Below are positions 1 through 8,618 of a stretch of 64,000 nt of DNA, piece by piece. Source of the DNA: Massilia sp. 9I (GTDB taxonomy: Bacteria; Pseudomonadota; Gammaproteobacteria; Burkholderiales; Burkholderiaceae_D); NCBI RefSeq assembly GCF_902506415.1, contig NZ_LR733275.1:3501617-3565616 (forward strand). The letters are read 5' to 3'. Numbering within the stretch: the first letter of the stretch is position 1; every line of letters begins with the position of its first letter. The translations under genes were made by a program, and so were the position numbers. The notes beneath the pieces are model-generated. The model saw only the letters and a program-made list of their open reading frames with translations. It made no database searches and was not told the DNA's origin.

Positions 1-2
1 TC

Positions 3-623
3 TACCCCTTCCCGCAGGCCCAGATGGACGCCCTGCTGCCGCTGGTGAAAGACATCGTCCAGCGCCACGGCATCGCGCCCGAGAACGTCCTCGGCCACAG
101 CGACATCGCGCCCCAGCGCAAGCAGGATCCGGGTCCGCTGTTCCCATGGGCGCGCCTGGCCCAGGAAGGCCTGGTGTTGTGGCCGGACGCGAACCGCGTC
201 GCCCGCATCCGCCCGATCTTCGACGCGACCCTGCCGGACGTGGCCTGGTTCCAGCGCAAGCTGGCCACCCACGGCTACGGCATCGGGCAGACCGGGGTGC
301 TGGACCAGCAGACCCGCACCGTGCTGCAGGCCTTCCAGATGAAATACCGACCGGCCGACTTCGCCGGCAACCCGGACGCCGAAACCGCGACCCTGCTCGA
401 GGTGCTGACCACGCCGGCCAACGCGCCGCTGCCGGTGGTCGCGCCGCCGGTGATCACCATGCCGGTGCCGCCGCTGCCGCCGGCAAGCCCGCCGGTGCCG
501 GTGGTCCCGGAAACGGCGCCTGCTCCGGCCGCACCGGTGCCGGCGCCGACGCCGGCCGTCCCGGCGCCAGTGCCGACGCCTTCGACGCCGCCCGTCAACC
601 CAGCTGTTGTGAACACGCCGTGA
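3..623 (+). CDS. amiD: N-acetylmuramoyl-L-alanine amidase, AmiD/AmpD type (5' partial)
   Basis: The C-terminal 206 residues of a zinc amidase (Amidase_2 fold) that cuts the lactyl-peptide bond of peptidoglycan or anhydro-muropeptides; the N-terminus lies outside the window. The visible motif HSDIAPQRKQDPG carries the family's C-terminal zinc ligands and catalytic Lys (here His32, Lys40, Asp42, counted from the window edge). It is followed by a PG_binding_1-like helical domain at about residues 76-135 (WFQRKLATHGYG, TRTVLQAFQ). The last ~70 residues are a low-complexity Pro/Val/Ala tail, absent from most AmiD proteins. A periplasmic or outer-membrane location is expected for AmiD, but the signal sequence cannot be seen. 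AmpD (cytosolic) is less likely because of the PG-binding domain. Confidence 0.85.
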   Translation, partial: YPFPQAQMDALLPLVKDIVQRHGIAPENVLGHSDIAPQRKQDPGPLFPWARLAQEGLVLWPDANRVARIRPIFDATLPDVAWFQRKLATHGYGIGQTGVLDQQTRTVLQAFQMKYRPADFAGNPDAETATLLEVLTTPANAPLPVVAPPVITMPVPPLPPASPPVPVVPETAPAPAAPVPAPTPAVPAPVPTPSTPPVNPAVVNTP

Positions 624-706
624 TGGTCGCCGCAGCCGGGTTTTCCCTGTATCCTTCGCAAAATCCGCGCCACGCGCGCGGACTCTCTACTCAAGGATAA
701 AGAGCG

Positions 707-1612
707 ATGCGCCTGCGCCATATCGAAGTTTTCCACGCCATCATGCAGGTCGGTACCATCAGCGGTGCCGCCCAGGTCCTCCACATCTCGCAGCCGGCGG
801 TGACCAAAGTGCTCCAGCATGCCGAGCTGCAGCTGGGCATGCCCCTGTTCGAGCGCGTGCGCGGCAAGCTGTATCCGAAGCCGGAAGCGCACCGCTTGTT
901 CGCCGAGACCGAGAAGCTGAACCGCGACCTGCAGGGCATCCGCCGCCTGGCCGCCAGCCTCAAGAGCCGCGCGGTGGAGACCGTGCGACTGGTGTCGACG
1001 CCGACCATCGCGATCAGCGTGCTGCCGCAGGCGATGACGGTATGGCGCCGCGACTTCCCGCAGGCGCGCTGCGAGCTGGCGACCCAGCACACCAGCGAGA
1101 TCGTGAACGCGTTGCGCCTGGGCGAAGCCGACCTGGCGCTGTCGCTGCAGGACCCGCGCCATCCCGGCATCGTGGCCGAGCCGATCGCCCACGGTGCGCT
1201 CACCGTGATGGCGCCGCGCGGCACCTGGAGCGAGGAAGAGCTCAGCAAGCCGTTCACGGCCGATGGCCTCACGGGGGAGCTGATCGGCCTGAACGACGGC
1301 GACCCGCTGGGCGAGATCGTGGTCGCGGCCTGCGAGGCGCAGGGCGTGCAGCCGGTTTATCACACGGTGGTGCAGACCTACCAGATCGCCCGCTCGCTGG
1401 TGGAAGCCGGCGCCGGCGTGGCCGTGCTCGACCCGTTCACCGCCGCCTCGGCCGACCCGGCCAAGGTGCAGTGCCGCCAGTGGTCGCCGGCGATGCCGGT
1501 CCACCTGTACCTGCTGAGCGCCAGCCATTCCCCCCTGTCGCACGGGGCGCGCGAGCTGGCCAACTGTATCGGCGCGACCGCGCGCGCCTGTCTCGACAAA
1601 GCTTCTTCATGA
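707..1612 (+). CDS. LysR-family transcriptional regulator
   Basis: 301-residue LysR-type regulator. Residues 1-60 form the winged HTH (LRHIEVFHAIMQVGTISGAA, then SQPAVTKVL); residues ~90-300 are the periplasmic-binding-protein-like effector domain. The start follows an AAGGATAAAGAG ribosome-binding region. The stop overlaps the start of the D-Ala-D-Ala dipeptidase gene by 4 nt (ATGA), so the two are very probably co-transcribed and translationally coupled. LysR regulators are usually divergent from their target, so this same-strand arrangement is less common. The inducer is unknown; a peptidoglycan-derived or amino-acid ligand is a guess from context only. Confidence 0.9.
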   Translation: MRLRHIEVFHAIMQVGTISGAAQVLHISQPAVTKVLQHAELQLGMPLFERVRGKLYPKPEAHRLFAETEKLNRDLQGIRRLAASLKSRAVETVRLVSTPTIAISVLPQAMTVWRRDFPQARCELATQHTSEIVNALRLGEADLALSLQDPRHPGIVAEPIAHGALTVMAPRGTWSEEELSKPFTADGLTGELIGLNDGDPLGEIVVAACEAQGVQPVYHTVVQTYQIARSLVEAGAGVAVLDPFTAASADPAKVQCRQWSPAMPVHLYLLSASHSPLSHGARELANCIGATARACLDKASS

Positions 1613-2220
1613 CCCAGACCGTCGCCAGCGAGGACATCGCCGGCAGCCCTGAATTCCGCCATCTCACCAGCATCGACGGGATCGCGATCGACCTGCGCTA
1701 CGCCACGCCCAACAATTTCGTCGGCCGCGACCTGTACTCGCCCTTCGACTGCGCCTGGCTGCACGTTGATGCCGCCGTCGCCCTCGAAACATTCGTCGCC
1801 TGGCTGAAGGAGCGCCGCCCCGGCCATACCGCCCTGGTGCTGGACGCCCTGCGCCCGCAGCGCGTGCAGCAGCAGCTGTGGGATGCCCTGGCCGGCACCG
1901 GCCTGCAGATGTACCTGGCCGATCCGGCGCGCGGCTCGATCCACTCCTATGGCATGGCGCTCGACATCACCCTGCTCGACGAACAGGGCCGCGAGCTCGA
2001 CATGGGCACCGGCTTCGACGACATGACCAATTTGTCGCATCCAGCGCTGGAAGAAGGTTTTCTTCTCAGCGGCGAGCTCACGGACGAACAGGTCGCCAAC
2101 CGCCGCCTGCTGCGCGAAGGCATGCTGGCTGCCGGCTTCTTCGGCATCAACACGGAGTGGTGGCATTTCGACTGCGGCGACCGCGACCTAGTGCGCGCCA
2201 CCTACCGCCGCGTGCTCTGA
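1609..2220 (+). CDS. ddpX: D-alanyl-D-alanine dipeptidase (VanX/DdpX family, M15D)
   Basis: 203-residue zinc dipeptidase that hydrolyses D-Ala-D-Ala to free D-alanine. The zinc ligands and catalytic residues are visible: His112 and Asp119 in SIHSYGMALD, and Glu183 and His186 in EWWHFD, matching the VanX spacing (H116, D123, E181, H184). Family signatures IAIDLRYATPNNF and LVLDALRP are also present. Length matches VanX/DdpX. I chose the ATG that overlaps the lysR stop by 4 nt; the frame is open further upstream but only as a shadow of lysR. No vanH/vanA-like ligase is nearby, so the role is probably catabolic recycling of peptidoglycan D-Ala-D-Ala rather than glycopeptide resistance. No export signal is seen. 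Confidence 0.9.
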   Translation: MTQTVASEDIAGSPEFRHLTSIDGIAIDLRYATPNNFVGRDLYSPFDCAWLHVDAAVALETFVAWLKERRPGHTALVLDALRPQRVQQQLWDALAGTGLQMYLADPARGSIHSYGMALDITLLDEQGRELDMGTGFDDMTNLSHPALEEGFLLSGELTDEQVANRRLLREGMLAAGFFGINTEWWHFDCGDRDLVRATYRRVL

Positions 2221-2320
2221 GCTTTTTCTTCCCTGCTGAGTAGCGCGGCGGCGACAGGCTGCCGCGTGCCCAGGCCGGGCAGTGCTAATCTGGCATCGTT
2301 ACCCTGAAGGGAGAACGGCG

Positions 2321-2902
2321 ATGCGCAGGCTTCTTCTCTTGTTCCTCCTCGCCGGCAGCGCCGGCGCCGCGCGGGCCGAGTCGATCGACTGGTCCTTCAC
2401 CTACACCGGCTTTCACCTCACCTGGACCACCAGGCACAACATCTTCGGCACCACCACGCGCGAAGAAGACATGCCGGCCGCCGAGATCACCGGCATCTTT
2501 CGCGGCACTGACCTCGACGGCGACGGCATCCTCGAGGCCGGCGAGCTGAGCTCCTTCGTGGTGGGCGCGATCGAGTACACCGGCTGCGGCGTGAACCCGA
2601 CCCGCGCGATGATGTGCGATCTCGGTCACTTCAGCTACGTGCCTGGCACCCGGGAGCTGTCCTTTTCGAGCGGATGGCACGGCAACGACGAATTCTTCTC
2701 GGGCTGGGGCGGCTGGGTCACGTCAGGCCGGGACGCGGTCGACTATTCGTACGACGACTATTCGGAGTCCACCGTCACCATGGCCTGGACCGACGCGACC
2801 CGGCTCAGTTTCCGGCAACTGGCGCCGGTGCCGGAGCCGGCGACCGGGGCGACGGCCGCTGCCGGACTGGCCTTGCTGGGCTGGCGGCGCCGGCGCCATT
2901 GA
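2321..2902 (+). CDS. PEP-CTERM sorting domain protein with an EF-hand loop
   Basis: 193-residue secreted protein of unknown function. The signal peptide is MRRLLLLFLLAGSAGAARA. A textbook 12-residue EF-hand loop lies at residues 64-75 (DLDGDGILEAGE), suggesting calcium binding. The C-terminus is a complete PEP-CTERM signal: VPEP (170-173), a short hydrophobic helix, then Arg189-Arg192. PEP-CTERM proteins are processed by an exosortase (XrtA/EpsH type) in exopolysaccharide-producing Gram-negatives; no exosortase is in this window. The chosen start has an AAGGGAG Shine-Dalgarno 7 nt upstream; an in-frame upstream ATG at 2282 would spoil the signal peptide. Confidence 0.85.
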   Translation: MRRLLLLFLLAGSAGAARAESIDWSFTYTGFHLTWTTRHNIFGTTTREEDMPAAEITGIFRGTDLDGDGILEAGELSSFVVGAIEYTGCGVNPTRAMMCDLGHFSYVPGTRELSFSSGWHGNDEFFSGWGGWVTSGRDAVDYSYDDYSESTVTMAWTDATRLSFRQLAPVPEPATGATAAAGLALLGWRRRRH

Positions 2903-2962
2903 CTGGACAGCGCCGCCCCCGGCGGCCAGAATGCCGGTTCCTTCTTCGATTGGAGCCGGTCC

Positions 2963-3910
2963 ATGCCTGCTGTCTTCTCCATGCACTCCCTGCGCACTGC
3001 GCTCGCTGCCGCCTGCCTCGTCCTCGCCCCGCAGCTGTACGCACAATCGGTCGCCTTCAGCTTCGACGACGGTCCGAGCCTGGCCGAGACGCCGCGCCTG
3101 TCGCCGCAGGCCCGCAATGACGCGATGCTGGCGGCGCTCGCGAAGCACAAAGTGAAAGCGGCGCTGTTCGTCACGGCCGGAAATGGCGCGATCAAGCCGG
3201 AAGGCCTGGCGCTGGCGCGCGCCTGGGGCCAGGCCGGGCACGTGGTGGGCAACCACACGATGACCCATCCGGACCTGGACAGCGCCAAGGTCTCCCTGGC
3301 CCAGTACCAGCAGGAAGTGCTCGACTGCGACCGCATCATCGCTGCGCTGCCGGGCTACCAAAGGTGGTTCCGCTTTACCTTCCTGCGCGAGGGGAATACG
3401 CCGGACAAGCGCAACGGGATGCGCAGCTTCCTGCGCCAGCAGGACTATCGCAACGCGTACGTGACGCTCGATACCAGCGACTGGCGCCTGAACGACAAAC
3501 TGGTCGAAGTGCTGGAGAAGAATCCGCAGGCCAGCGCCGCCGATCTCGAGCCGATCCGCCAGGCTTACCTGGCGCACCTGCGCCAGCGCGCGCTGGCCTA
3601 CCGTGCGCTGGCGCAGCGGCTCCAGGGCCGCGACATTCCGCAGATGCTGCTGCTGCACCATAACCTGATCAATGCCCTCTGGCTGGACGACGTGGTCAAG
3701 CAGTTCAAGGACATGCAGTGGACGATCATCACGCCGGCGCAAGCCTACGCCGACCCGGTCTATGCGCTGAACCCGGAGCGCGCGGCGCCGGGCCAGAGCC
3801 TGCTGCTGTCGATGGGGCGCAGCCTGGGCCTGTCGACCCAGGATCTCGGCCTGCGCCTGATGGACGACGGCGACTTCGAAATCGACGCGCTGAAGCAGCA
3901 GGGACTTTAA
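2963..3910 (+). CDS. Secreted polysaccharide deacetylase family protein
   Basis: 315-residue NodB-homology (CE4) protein with an N-terminal signal peptide ending near QLYA-Q. The NodB motifs are visible: FSFDDGP at 32-38 (Asp35 catalytic base, Asp36 metal ligand) and GNHTMTHPD at 96-104 (His98 and His102 metal ligands). A downstream LLLHHN may supply the catalytic His. CE4 enzymes de-N- or de-O-acetylate chitin, peptidoglycan or exopolysaccharide; the substrate here is not evident. The C-terminal ~60 residues are a family-typical extension (long form). Its stop overlaps the convergent lysR stop by 3 nt. A second in-frame ATG at 2981 is a possible start. Confidence 0.85.
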   Translation: MPAVFSMHSLRTALAAACLVLAPQLYAQSVAFSFDDGPSLAETPRLSPQARNDAMLAALAKHKVKAALFVTAGNGAIKPEGLALARAWGQAGHVVGNHTMTHPDLDSAKVSLAQYQQEVLDCDRIIAALPGYQRWFRFTFLREGNTPDKRNGMRSFLRQQDYRNAYVTLDTSDWRLNDKLVEVLEKNPQASAADLEPIRQAYLAHLRQRALAYRALAQRLQGRDIPQMLLLHHNLINALWLDDVVKQFKDMQWTIITPAQAYADPVYALNPERAAPGQSLLLSMGRSLGLSTQDLGLRLMDDGDFEIDALKQQGL

Positions 3911-4818
3911 GACCCGCGCACGTCGAGCGCCGCGAATACCGTTACCGCCCAGTCCACGAACACGCGCGCCTTGGCGTTGAGGTTGCGGTTGGGCGGGTAC
4001 ATCACCCACAGCGGGTGCGACGGCTGTGACCATGCCGGCAGCAGCCGCACCAGTTCCCCGCTGTCGAGGTGGCGCTGCAGCGCGAAGCGGAAGCTCTGAG
4101 CCACGCCAAGGCCCGCCAGCAGCGCGCTGACGTGGGCGGTGCTCTCGTTGACCGCAGTGCCGCCTTCGATCGCGATCTCGATCGTCTCGCCGTCGCGCTC
4201 GAAGCGCAGCGGCACCGTCCTGCCGCTCAGCGAGGAAAAATAACCGAGCAGGCGGTGGTGCTGTTCCAGCTCGCGCGGATGCGCGGGCAGGCCGTGCGCG
4301 GCGACATAGTCGCGGTGGGCGCAGGTGATGAAGTCCAGTTCGCACAGCTTGCGCCCGATGAGCGAGGATTCGGCCAGCGCGCCGCCGCGGATCACGCAGT
4401 CGATCCCTTCGCCCACCATGTCGGCCGGGCGGTCGCTCACGCCCAGGCGCAGCTCGATGTCGGGGTAGGCGGCCTGGAAGGCGGGGAGCGCCGGGATCAG
4501 GATCAGGTTCGCGATCGAGGAGCCGACGTCGACCCTCAATCGCCCCTTGGGCATGGCGCGCGTGCGCCGCGCCTCGGCATCCATCTCTTCCAGTTCAGCC
4601 AGCAGGCGCACCGCGCGCTCGTGGTACTGGGCGCCTTCCGGCGTGACCGTGATGCGGCGCGTGGTGCGGTGGATCAGCTTGGTGCCCAGGTGTTCTTCCA
4701 GGTCCTGGATGATCTTGCTGGCGGTCGAACGCGGCAGGCCGAGCTGGTCGGCCGCCTTGGTGAAGTTGCCGGCTTCGGCAATCCGGACGAAGGTGCGCAG
4801 GGCGAGCAGGTGGTCCAT
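3907..4818 (-). CDS. LysR-family transcriptional regulator
   Basis: 303-residue LysR regulator of the large proteobacterial group beginning MDHLLALRTFVRIAEAGNF; the HTH has LPRSTASKIIQDLE and HRTTRRITVT. It is divergent from an SDR oxidoreductase gene with a ~100 bp shared intergenic region, the classic LysR/target arrangement, so the SDR is the likely target. In-frame ATGs at 4836 and 4851 and an upstream start at 4902 exist. 4818 was chosen because it gives the family's standard N-terminus. A perfect dyad with LysR-box geometry lies 16-34 nt upstream of this start. Confidence 0.88.
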   Translation of the reverse strand: MDHLLALRTFVRIAEAGNFTKAADQLGLPRSTASKIIQDLEEHLGTKLIHRTTRRITVTPEGAQYHERAVRLLAELEEMDAEARRTRAMPKGRLRVDVGSSIANLILIPALPAFQAAYPDIELRLGVSDRPADMVGEGIDCVIRGGALAESSLIGRKLCELDFITCAHRDYVAAHGLPAHPRELEQHHRLLGYFSSLSGRTVPLRFERDGETIEIAIEGGTAVNESTAHVSALLAGLGVAQSFRFALQRHLDSGELVRLLPAWSQPSHPLWVMYPPNRNLNAKARVFVDWAVTVFAALDVRGS

Positions 4819-4833
4819 CCGATTGTGCATGTG

Positions 4834-4852
4834 CATGGAAGATGATTCCATG
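4834..4852. promoter_or_regulatory. Putative LysR-type operator (perfect dyad)
   Basis: CATGGAA-N5-TTCCATG is a perfect 7+7 bp inverted repeat in the lysR/SDR intergenic region and contains the T-N11-A core expected of LysR-type boxes. It lies next to the lysR start, consistent with autorepression and activation of the divergent SDR gene. This is inferred from position and symmetry only. Confidence 0.5.
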
Positions 4853-4922
4853 ATAGCCGGATTTATCCCTGTGCATGTACAAACTACACTGGCTTGCGTC
4901 AACCAACCACACGGAGAACATC

Positions 4923-5675
4923 ATGACGAAGCTTGCAAACAAAATCGCACTGGTCACCGGCGGCTCGACCGGCATTGGCCTCGCCACCGCCAAGCAGTTC
5001 GCACTGGAAGGCGCCCAGGTCTTCATCACCGGCCGCCGCCAGGCCGAACTCGACGCCGCCGTTGCCGCCATCGGCAGCAAGGCGATCGCGATCCAGGCCG
5101 ATTCCACCAACCCGGCCGACCTCGATCGCCTGTTCAGCCGCATCCGCGAGCAGGCCGGGCGCCTCGACGTGCTGTACGTGAATGCCGGCGGCGGCGACAT
5201 GCAGGCGCTGGGGAGCATCACCGAAGAGCACTACGACGCCACATTTGACCGCAACGTCAAGGCGCTGCTGTTCACGGTGCAGAAGGCGATCCCGCTGCTG
5301 TCGAAAGGCGCTTCGGTGGTGCTGACCAGCTCCATCACGGGCGTCACCGGCACCGCCGCCTTCAGCGTCTACAGCGCCAGCAAGGCCGCCGTGCGCGCCT
5401 TTGCCCGCAGCTGGATCCTCGACCTGAAAGACCGCCAGATCCGCGTCAACGTGGTGAGCCCGGGTCCGGTGCGCACGCCGGGACTGGTGGAGCTGGCCGG
5501 TCCGGAAGCGGCGGCGCAGCAGGGATTGCTCGATGCGCTGGCCAGCCAGGTGCCGCTGGGACGCGTGGCCGAGCCGGAAGAGATTGCGAAGGCGGTGCTG
5601 TTCCTGGCCTCCGATGATGCGAGCTACGTGAACGGCACCGAGCTGTTCGTCGACGGCGGGATGGCGCAGGTGTGA
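4923..5675 (+). CDS. SDR-family NAD(P)-dependent oxidoreductase
   Basis: 250-residue classical short-chain dehydrogenase. The cofactor motif TGGSTGIG is at 12-19, NAG at 87-89, catalytic Ser137 in LTSSITG, and Tyr150-x3-Lys154 in YSASK. The C-terminus ends in [21 protein letters not shown], the standard FabG-like ending. The start was chosen with GGAGAA upstream and the standard N-terminus. It is divergent from a LysR regulator that probably controls it. The pair resembles LysR/SDR modules common in Burkholderiales; the substrate cannot be told from sequence. The gene runs convergently into dacB with a 2-bp gap. Confidence 0.9.
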   Translation: MTKLANKIALVTGGSTGIGLATAKQFALEGAQVFITGRRQAELDAAVAAIGSKAIAIQADSTNPADLDRLFSRIREQAGRLDVLYVNAGGGDMQALGSITEEHYDATFDRNVKALLFTVQKAIPLLSKGASVVLTSSITGVTGTAAFSVYSASKAAVRAFARSWILDLKDRQIRVNVVSPGPVRTPGLVELAGPEAAAQQGLLDALASQVPLGRVAEPEEIAKAVLFLASDDASYVNGTELFVDGGMAQV

Positions 5676-5677
5676 AT

Positions 5678-7180
5678 CTAAGGCGCGACCGGGGCCGGCT
5701 GCTGCGCTGGTTGTTGCTGCGGCGCCCCGGAGCGCGCCACCCAGTCCACCAGCGCATCGAGCACCGCGCGCCCACGCCCATTGCCCGCCTGCTCGCTGTT
5801 CACCATCGCCACGAACACGTTCTGCACCCCGTTCGCATCCGGCACATAGCCGGCCAGCGCCACCACGTTGCGCAGCGTCCCAGTCTTCAGGCGCGCACGT
5901 CCCGCGGCCGGCGTGCCCTGCAGGCGACGGCGCAGGGTGCCGTCCATGCCGGCGATCGGCATGCTGGCCAGGAACTCGGGCATCCAGTTGCTGCGCAGGC
6001 CGGCGTGCAGCAGGTAGGCCATCTGCTGCGGCGTGATCTGTTCCGTGCGCGACAGGCCGGAACCGTTTTCCATCACCAGCCCGGTATCGTCGATGCGCTG
6101 CGCACGCATCCATTCGCGCACGGCCGCATCGGCGCGTGCGAAGGTGGTCTCGCCATTGGCAGGAAGCGCGAAGCTGCCCGCCGCCGGATCCGGCTGCAGG
6201 CTGCCCAGGCTCAGGAACAGGGTGCGCGCCAGCAGGTTGTCGGAGGGCTTGTTGGTGTCGCGCACCAGCTCGGGCAGCATGCGCGAGCTGTGCTCGGCCA
6301 GCACGCGCGAGTCCGGCGGCGCCGTGCCTTCCACCACCTTGCCGCTGAACTTCCCGCCCAGTTCCTTCCACTTCTGGCGGAACAGGCGCTCGATGTAGTC
6401 GTTGCGGTCCAGGATGTTGATGCTGTAGCTGCGCGCGCAGTCCTTCGGGAAGGTCCCGTGCAGCAGCACCTTGATGCGGCCATCTTTCTGGCGCACCGCT
6501 TCCGGCAGCTTCCAGCCGTCTTCCCATTTCGAGCAGTCGGCATCGATCAGGTTCATGTCGGAACCGATCGTCACGCGGTCGAGTTCCGGCTGCATCTCCA
6601 GGTTCAGGCGCTTCGTTGTAGAGCGCATGTCGATCTGCAGCATGTTCTTGTTGATGATGAGCGCGTCGGGAATCACGTTGTAGTAGGCCTCGGGCGACTC
6701 GTCGAAAGGAGCGATGCCGACGTCCATGCGTGCCGGCTGCCACAGGCTGCGGTCCAGCACCAGGTCGCCCTCGATGCGGCGAATGCCCTGGTAGTGCAGG
6801 GCGCGCAGCATGTTCTCCAGGTGTTCGCCGGACAGGTCGGCGTCGGCGCCGCCCTTCAGGACCAGGTTCCCGCGCAGGACGCCCTTGTCGATCTCGCCGG
6901 TCGTGCGCAGCTCGGTGCGGCCGCGAAACACGGGACCGAGGCGCTCCAGGCTGACCATGGTCGTGACCAGCTTCATGGTGGACGCCGGCTGCATCGGCCG
7001 GTCGGCATGGTGCGACAGCACGGTCGCGTCGCCTTTCAGCACCAGCACGCCGAGGGCTTCTTCCGGCAGTCCCTGCTGCGCCAGCACCGCGGCCACCGGT
7101 GCGGGCAGCTGGGCGAAGGCGCTGAACGAAGCGAAGAAGAGGGTGGCGAGAGCGAAGGGGGAGCAAAACGCGCGCAGCAT
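5678..7180 (-). CDS. dacB: D-alanyl-D-alanine carboxypeptidase/endopeptidase (PBP4 type, S13)
   Basis: 500-residue periplasmic penicillin-binding protein of the PBP4/DacB class, which removes terminal D-Ala and cleaves DD-crosslinks. The signal peptide ends near AFA-Q. All three active-site motifs are present: Ser67-T-M-Lys70 (SxxK), Ser313-Asp-Asn315 (SxN) and Lys432-Thr-Gly434 (KTG). The large spacing between SxxK and SxN (~245 residues) is the hallmark of the S13 insertion domains. The C-terminus is a short Gln/Pro/Ala-rich tail. It lies 10 nt downstream of the spmAB-like gene and is almost certainly co-transcribed with it. Confidence 0.93.
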   Translation of the reverse strand: MLRAFCSPFALATLFFASFSAFAQLPAPVAAVLAQQGLPEEALGVLVLKGDATVLSHHADRPMQPASTMKLVTTMVSLERLGPVFRGRTELRTTGEIDKGVLRGNLVLKGGADADLSGEHLENMLRALHYQGIRRIEGDLVLDRSLWQPARMDVGIAPFDESPEAYYNVIPDALIINKNMLQIDMRSTTKRLNLEMQPELDRVTIGSDMNLIDADCSKWEDGWKLPEAVRQKDGRIKVLLHGTFPKDCARSYSINILDRNDYIERLFRQKWKELGGKFSGKVVEGTAPPDSRVLAEHSSRMLPELVRDTNKPSDNLLARTLFLSLGSLQPDPAAGSFALPANGETTFARADAAVREWMRAQRIDDTGLVMENGSGLSRTEQITPQQMAYLLHAGLRSNWMPEFLASMPIAGMDGTLRRRLQGTPAAGRARLKTGTLRNVVALAGYVPDANGVQNVFVAMVNSEQAGNGRGRAVLDALVDWVARSGAPQQQPAQQPAPVAP

Positions 7181-7190
7181 GGACGGCTCC

Positions 7191-8429
7191 TTAACCGAAG
7201 AAGAGATAGGCGACGAAGATCGCGCCGATGACGCCGGCCAGGTCGGCCAGCAGGCCGTAGCCGATCGCGTAACGGGTCTTGCGGATCCCGACCGAGCCGA
7301 AATACAGCGCGACGACGTAGAAGGTGGTGTCGGCCGCGCCCTGCAGGATGCTGGCCAGGCGGCCGACGAAGGAGTCGACGCCGTAGGTAGTCATCGCATC
7401 GATCATCATGGCGCGCGAGCCGCTGCCCGAGAGCGGCTTCATGAGCGCGGTTGGCAGCGCGCCGACGAAATCGGTCGGCAGGCCGAGAGCAGTGAAGATC
7501 CAGGCGAAGCCGCTGACGATGATGCCCAGGATGCCCGAGTTGCGCACCACGCTGATTGCCACCAGCATGCCGACCAGGTAGGGAATGATCCGTAGCGAGG
7601 TCTCGATGCCGCCCTTGGCGCCTTCGATGAAGGCTTCGAACACGTTCACGCGCCTGACCAATGCACCGATCATGAAGGCGGCGATGATCGAGAACAGGAT
7701 CAGGTTAGCCGTGACCACCGAGACCAGCTGGATCTGGGATTTATCGAGGAACACAGTGAAGTACCAGACCAGCAGGCCAATCAGCGCGGTCAGGCCGCCG
7801 ATCCAGCCGAATACGGCCGGGTGCAGCAGGTTGATGCGCTGGCGCAGGCTGACGGCGATGATGCCGGTCATGGTCGAGCAGTAGGTCGCGATCAGGGTCG
7901 GGATGAAGATGTCGGCCGGATTCGCCGCGCCCAGGATCGCGCGCTGGGCCATGATCGCCAGCGGGATGATGGTCAGGCCCGAGGTCTGGATCACCAGGAA
8001 CATGATCTGGGCGTCGCTGGCCTCGTCCTTGTTCGGATTCAGCGTTTGCAGGCTTTCCATCGCCTTCAGGCCGAAGGGCGTGGCGGCGTTGTCCAGGCCC
8101 AGCATGTTGGCCGAGAAGTTCATCACCATGTGGCCGTTGGCCGGGTGGTCCTTGGGCACGCCCGGGAAGATGCGCGAGAAGAAGGGCGCGATGACGCGCG
8201 CGAACAGGTTGATGGCGCCGGCCTTTTCGCCGATGTTCATGATCCCCAGCCATAGGGTCATGACGCCGGCCAGCGGCAGGGCGATGTCCATCACCGCCAT
8301 CTTGGCCGAGGAGAAGGTGCCGTCGATGATGCGCTTGAAGATTTCGCTATCGCCCAGGAACAGCCACTGCGCGAGCGCCGCGACGAAGCCAACGAGGAAG
8401 AAGCCAGTCCAGATGTAATTGAGTGCCAT
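7191..8429 (-). CDS. SpmA-SpmB-like nucleoside-recognition (Gate) domain membrane protein
   Basis: 412-residue polytopic inner-membrane protein with two Gate (nucleoside recognition) domains in tandem. The first spans about residues 1-200 (MNFSANMLGLDNAATPFGLKA, an SpmA signature) and the second about 230-412 (MKPLSGSGSRAMMIDA, GAADTTFYVVALYFG, an SpmB signature). Bacillus SpmA and SpmB are separate ~180-196-residue proteins, so this is the fused form. No transport substrate is known. The start was placed at the ATG giving MALNYIW; the frame extends upstream into the divergent promoter region. It heads an operon with dacB, mirroring the Bacillus dacB-spmA-spmB linkage. Confidence 0.85.
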   Translation of the reverse strand: MALNYIWTGFFLVGFVAALAQWLFLGDSEIFKRIIDGTFSSAKMAVMDIALPLAGVMTLWLGIMNIGEKAGAINLFARVIAPFFSRIFPGVPKDHPANGHMVMNFSANMLGLDNAATPFGLKAMESLQTLNPNKDEASDAQIMFLVIQTSGLTIIPLAIMAQRAILGAANPADIFIPTLIATYCSTMTGIIAVSLRQRINLLHPAVFGWIGGLTALIGLLVWYFTVFLDKSQIQLVSVVTANLILFSIIAAFMIGALVRRVNVFEAFIEGAKGGIETSLRIIPYLVGMLVAISVVRNSGILGIIVSGFAWIFTALGLPTDFVGALPTALMKPLSGSGSRAMMIDAMTTYGVDSFVGRLASILQGAADTTFYVVALYFGSVGIRKTRYAIGYGLLADLAGVIGAIFVAYLFFG

Positions 8430-8618
8430 GTGTGAATTCGCCGCAGAGGTACCGCAGATTGTGCAGCGGAGAGTATAGGCCGAGAGCAAGCTGCACAGAT
8501 GAAAGAATGCATTTACGCCATATGAAAAGGTTATAAGGGCGCACTTTTTGTTTGTTTCGTGGCATGAAAATCAGGGCATAATCTTCCTCCTGATTCACAA
8601 TCACCGGAGAAGAGAACA

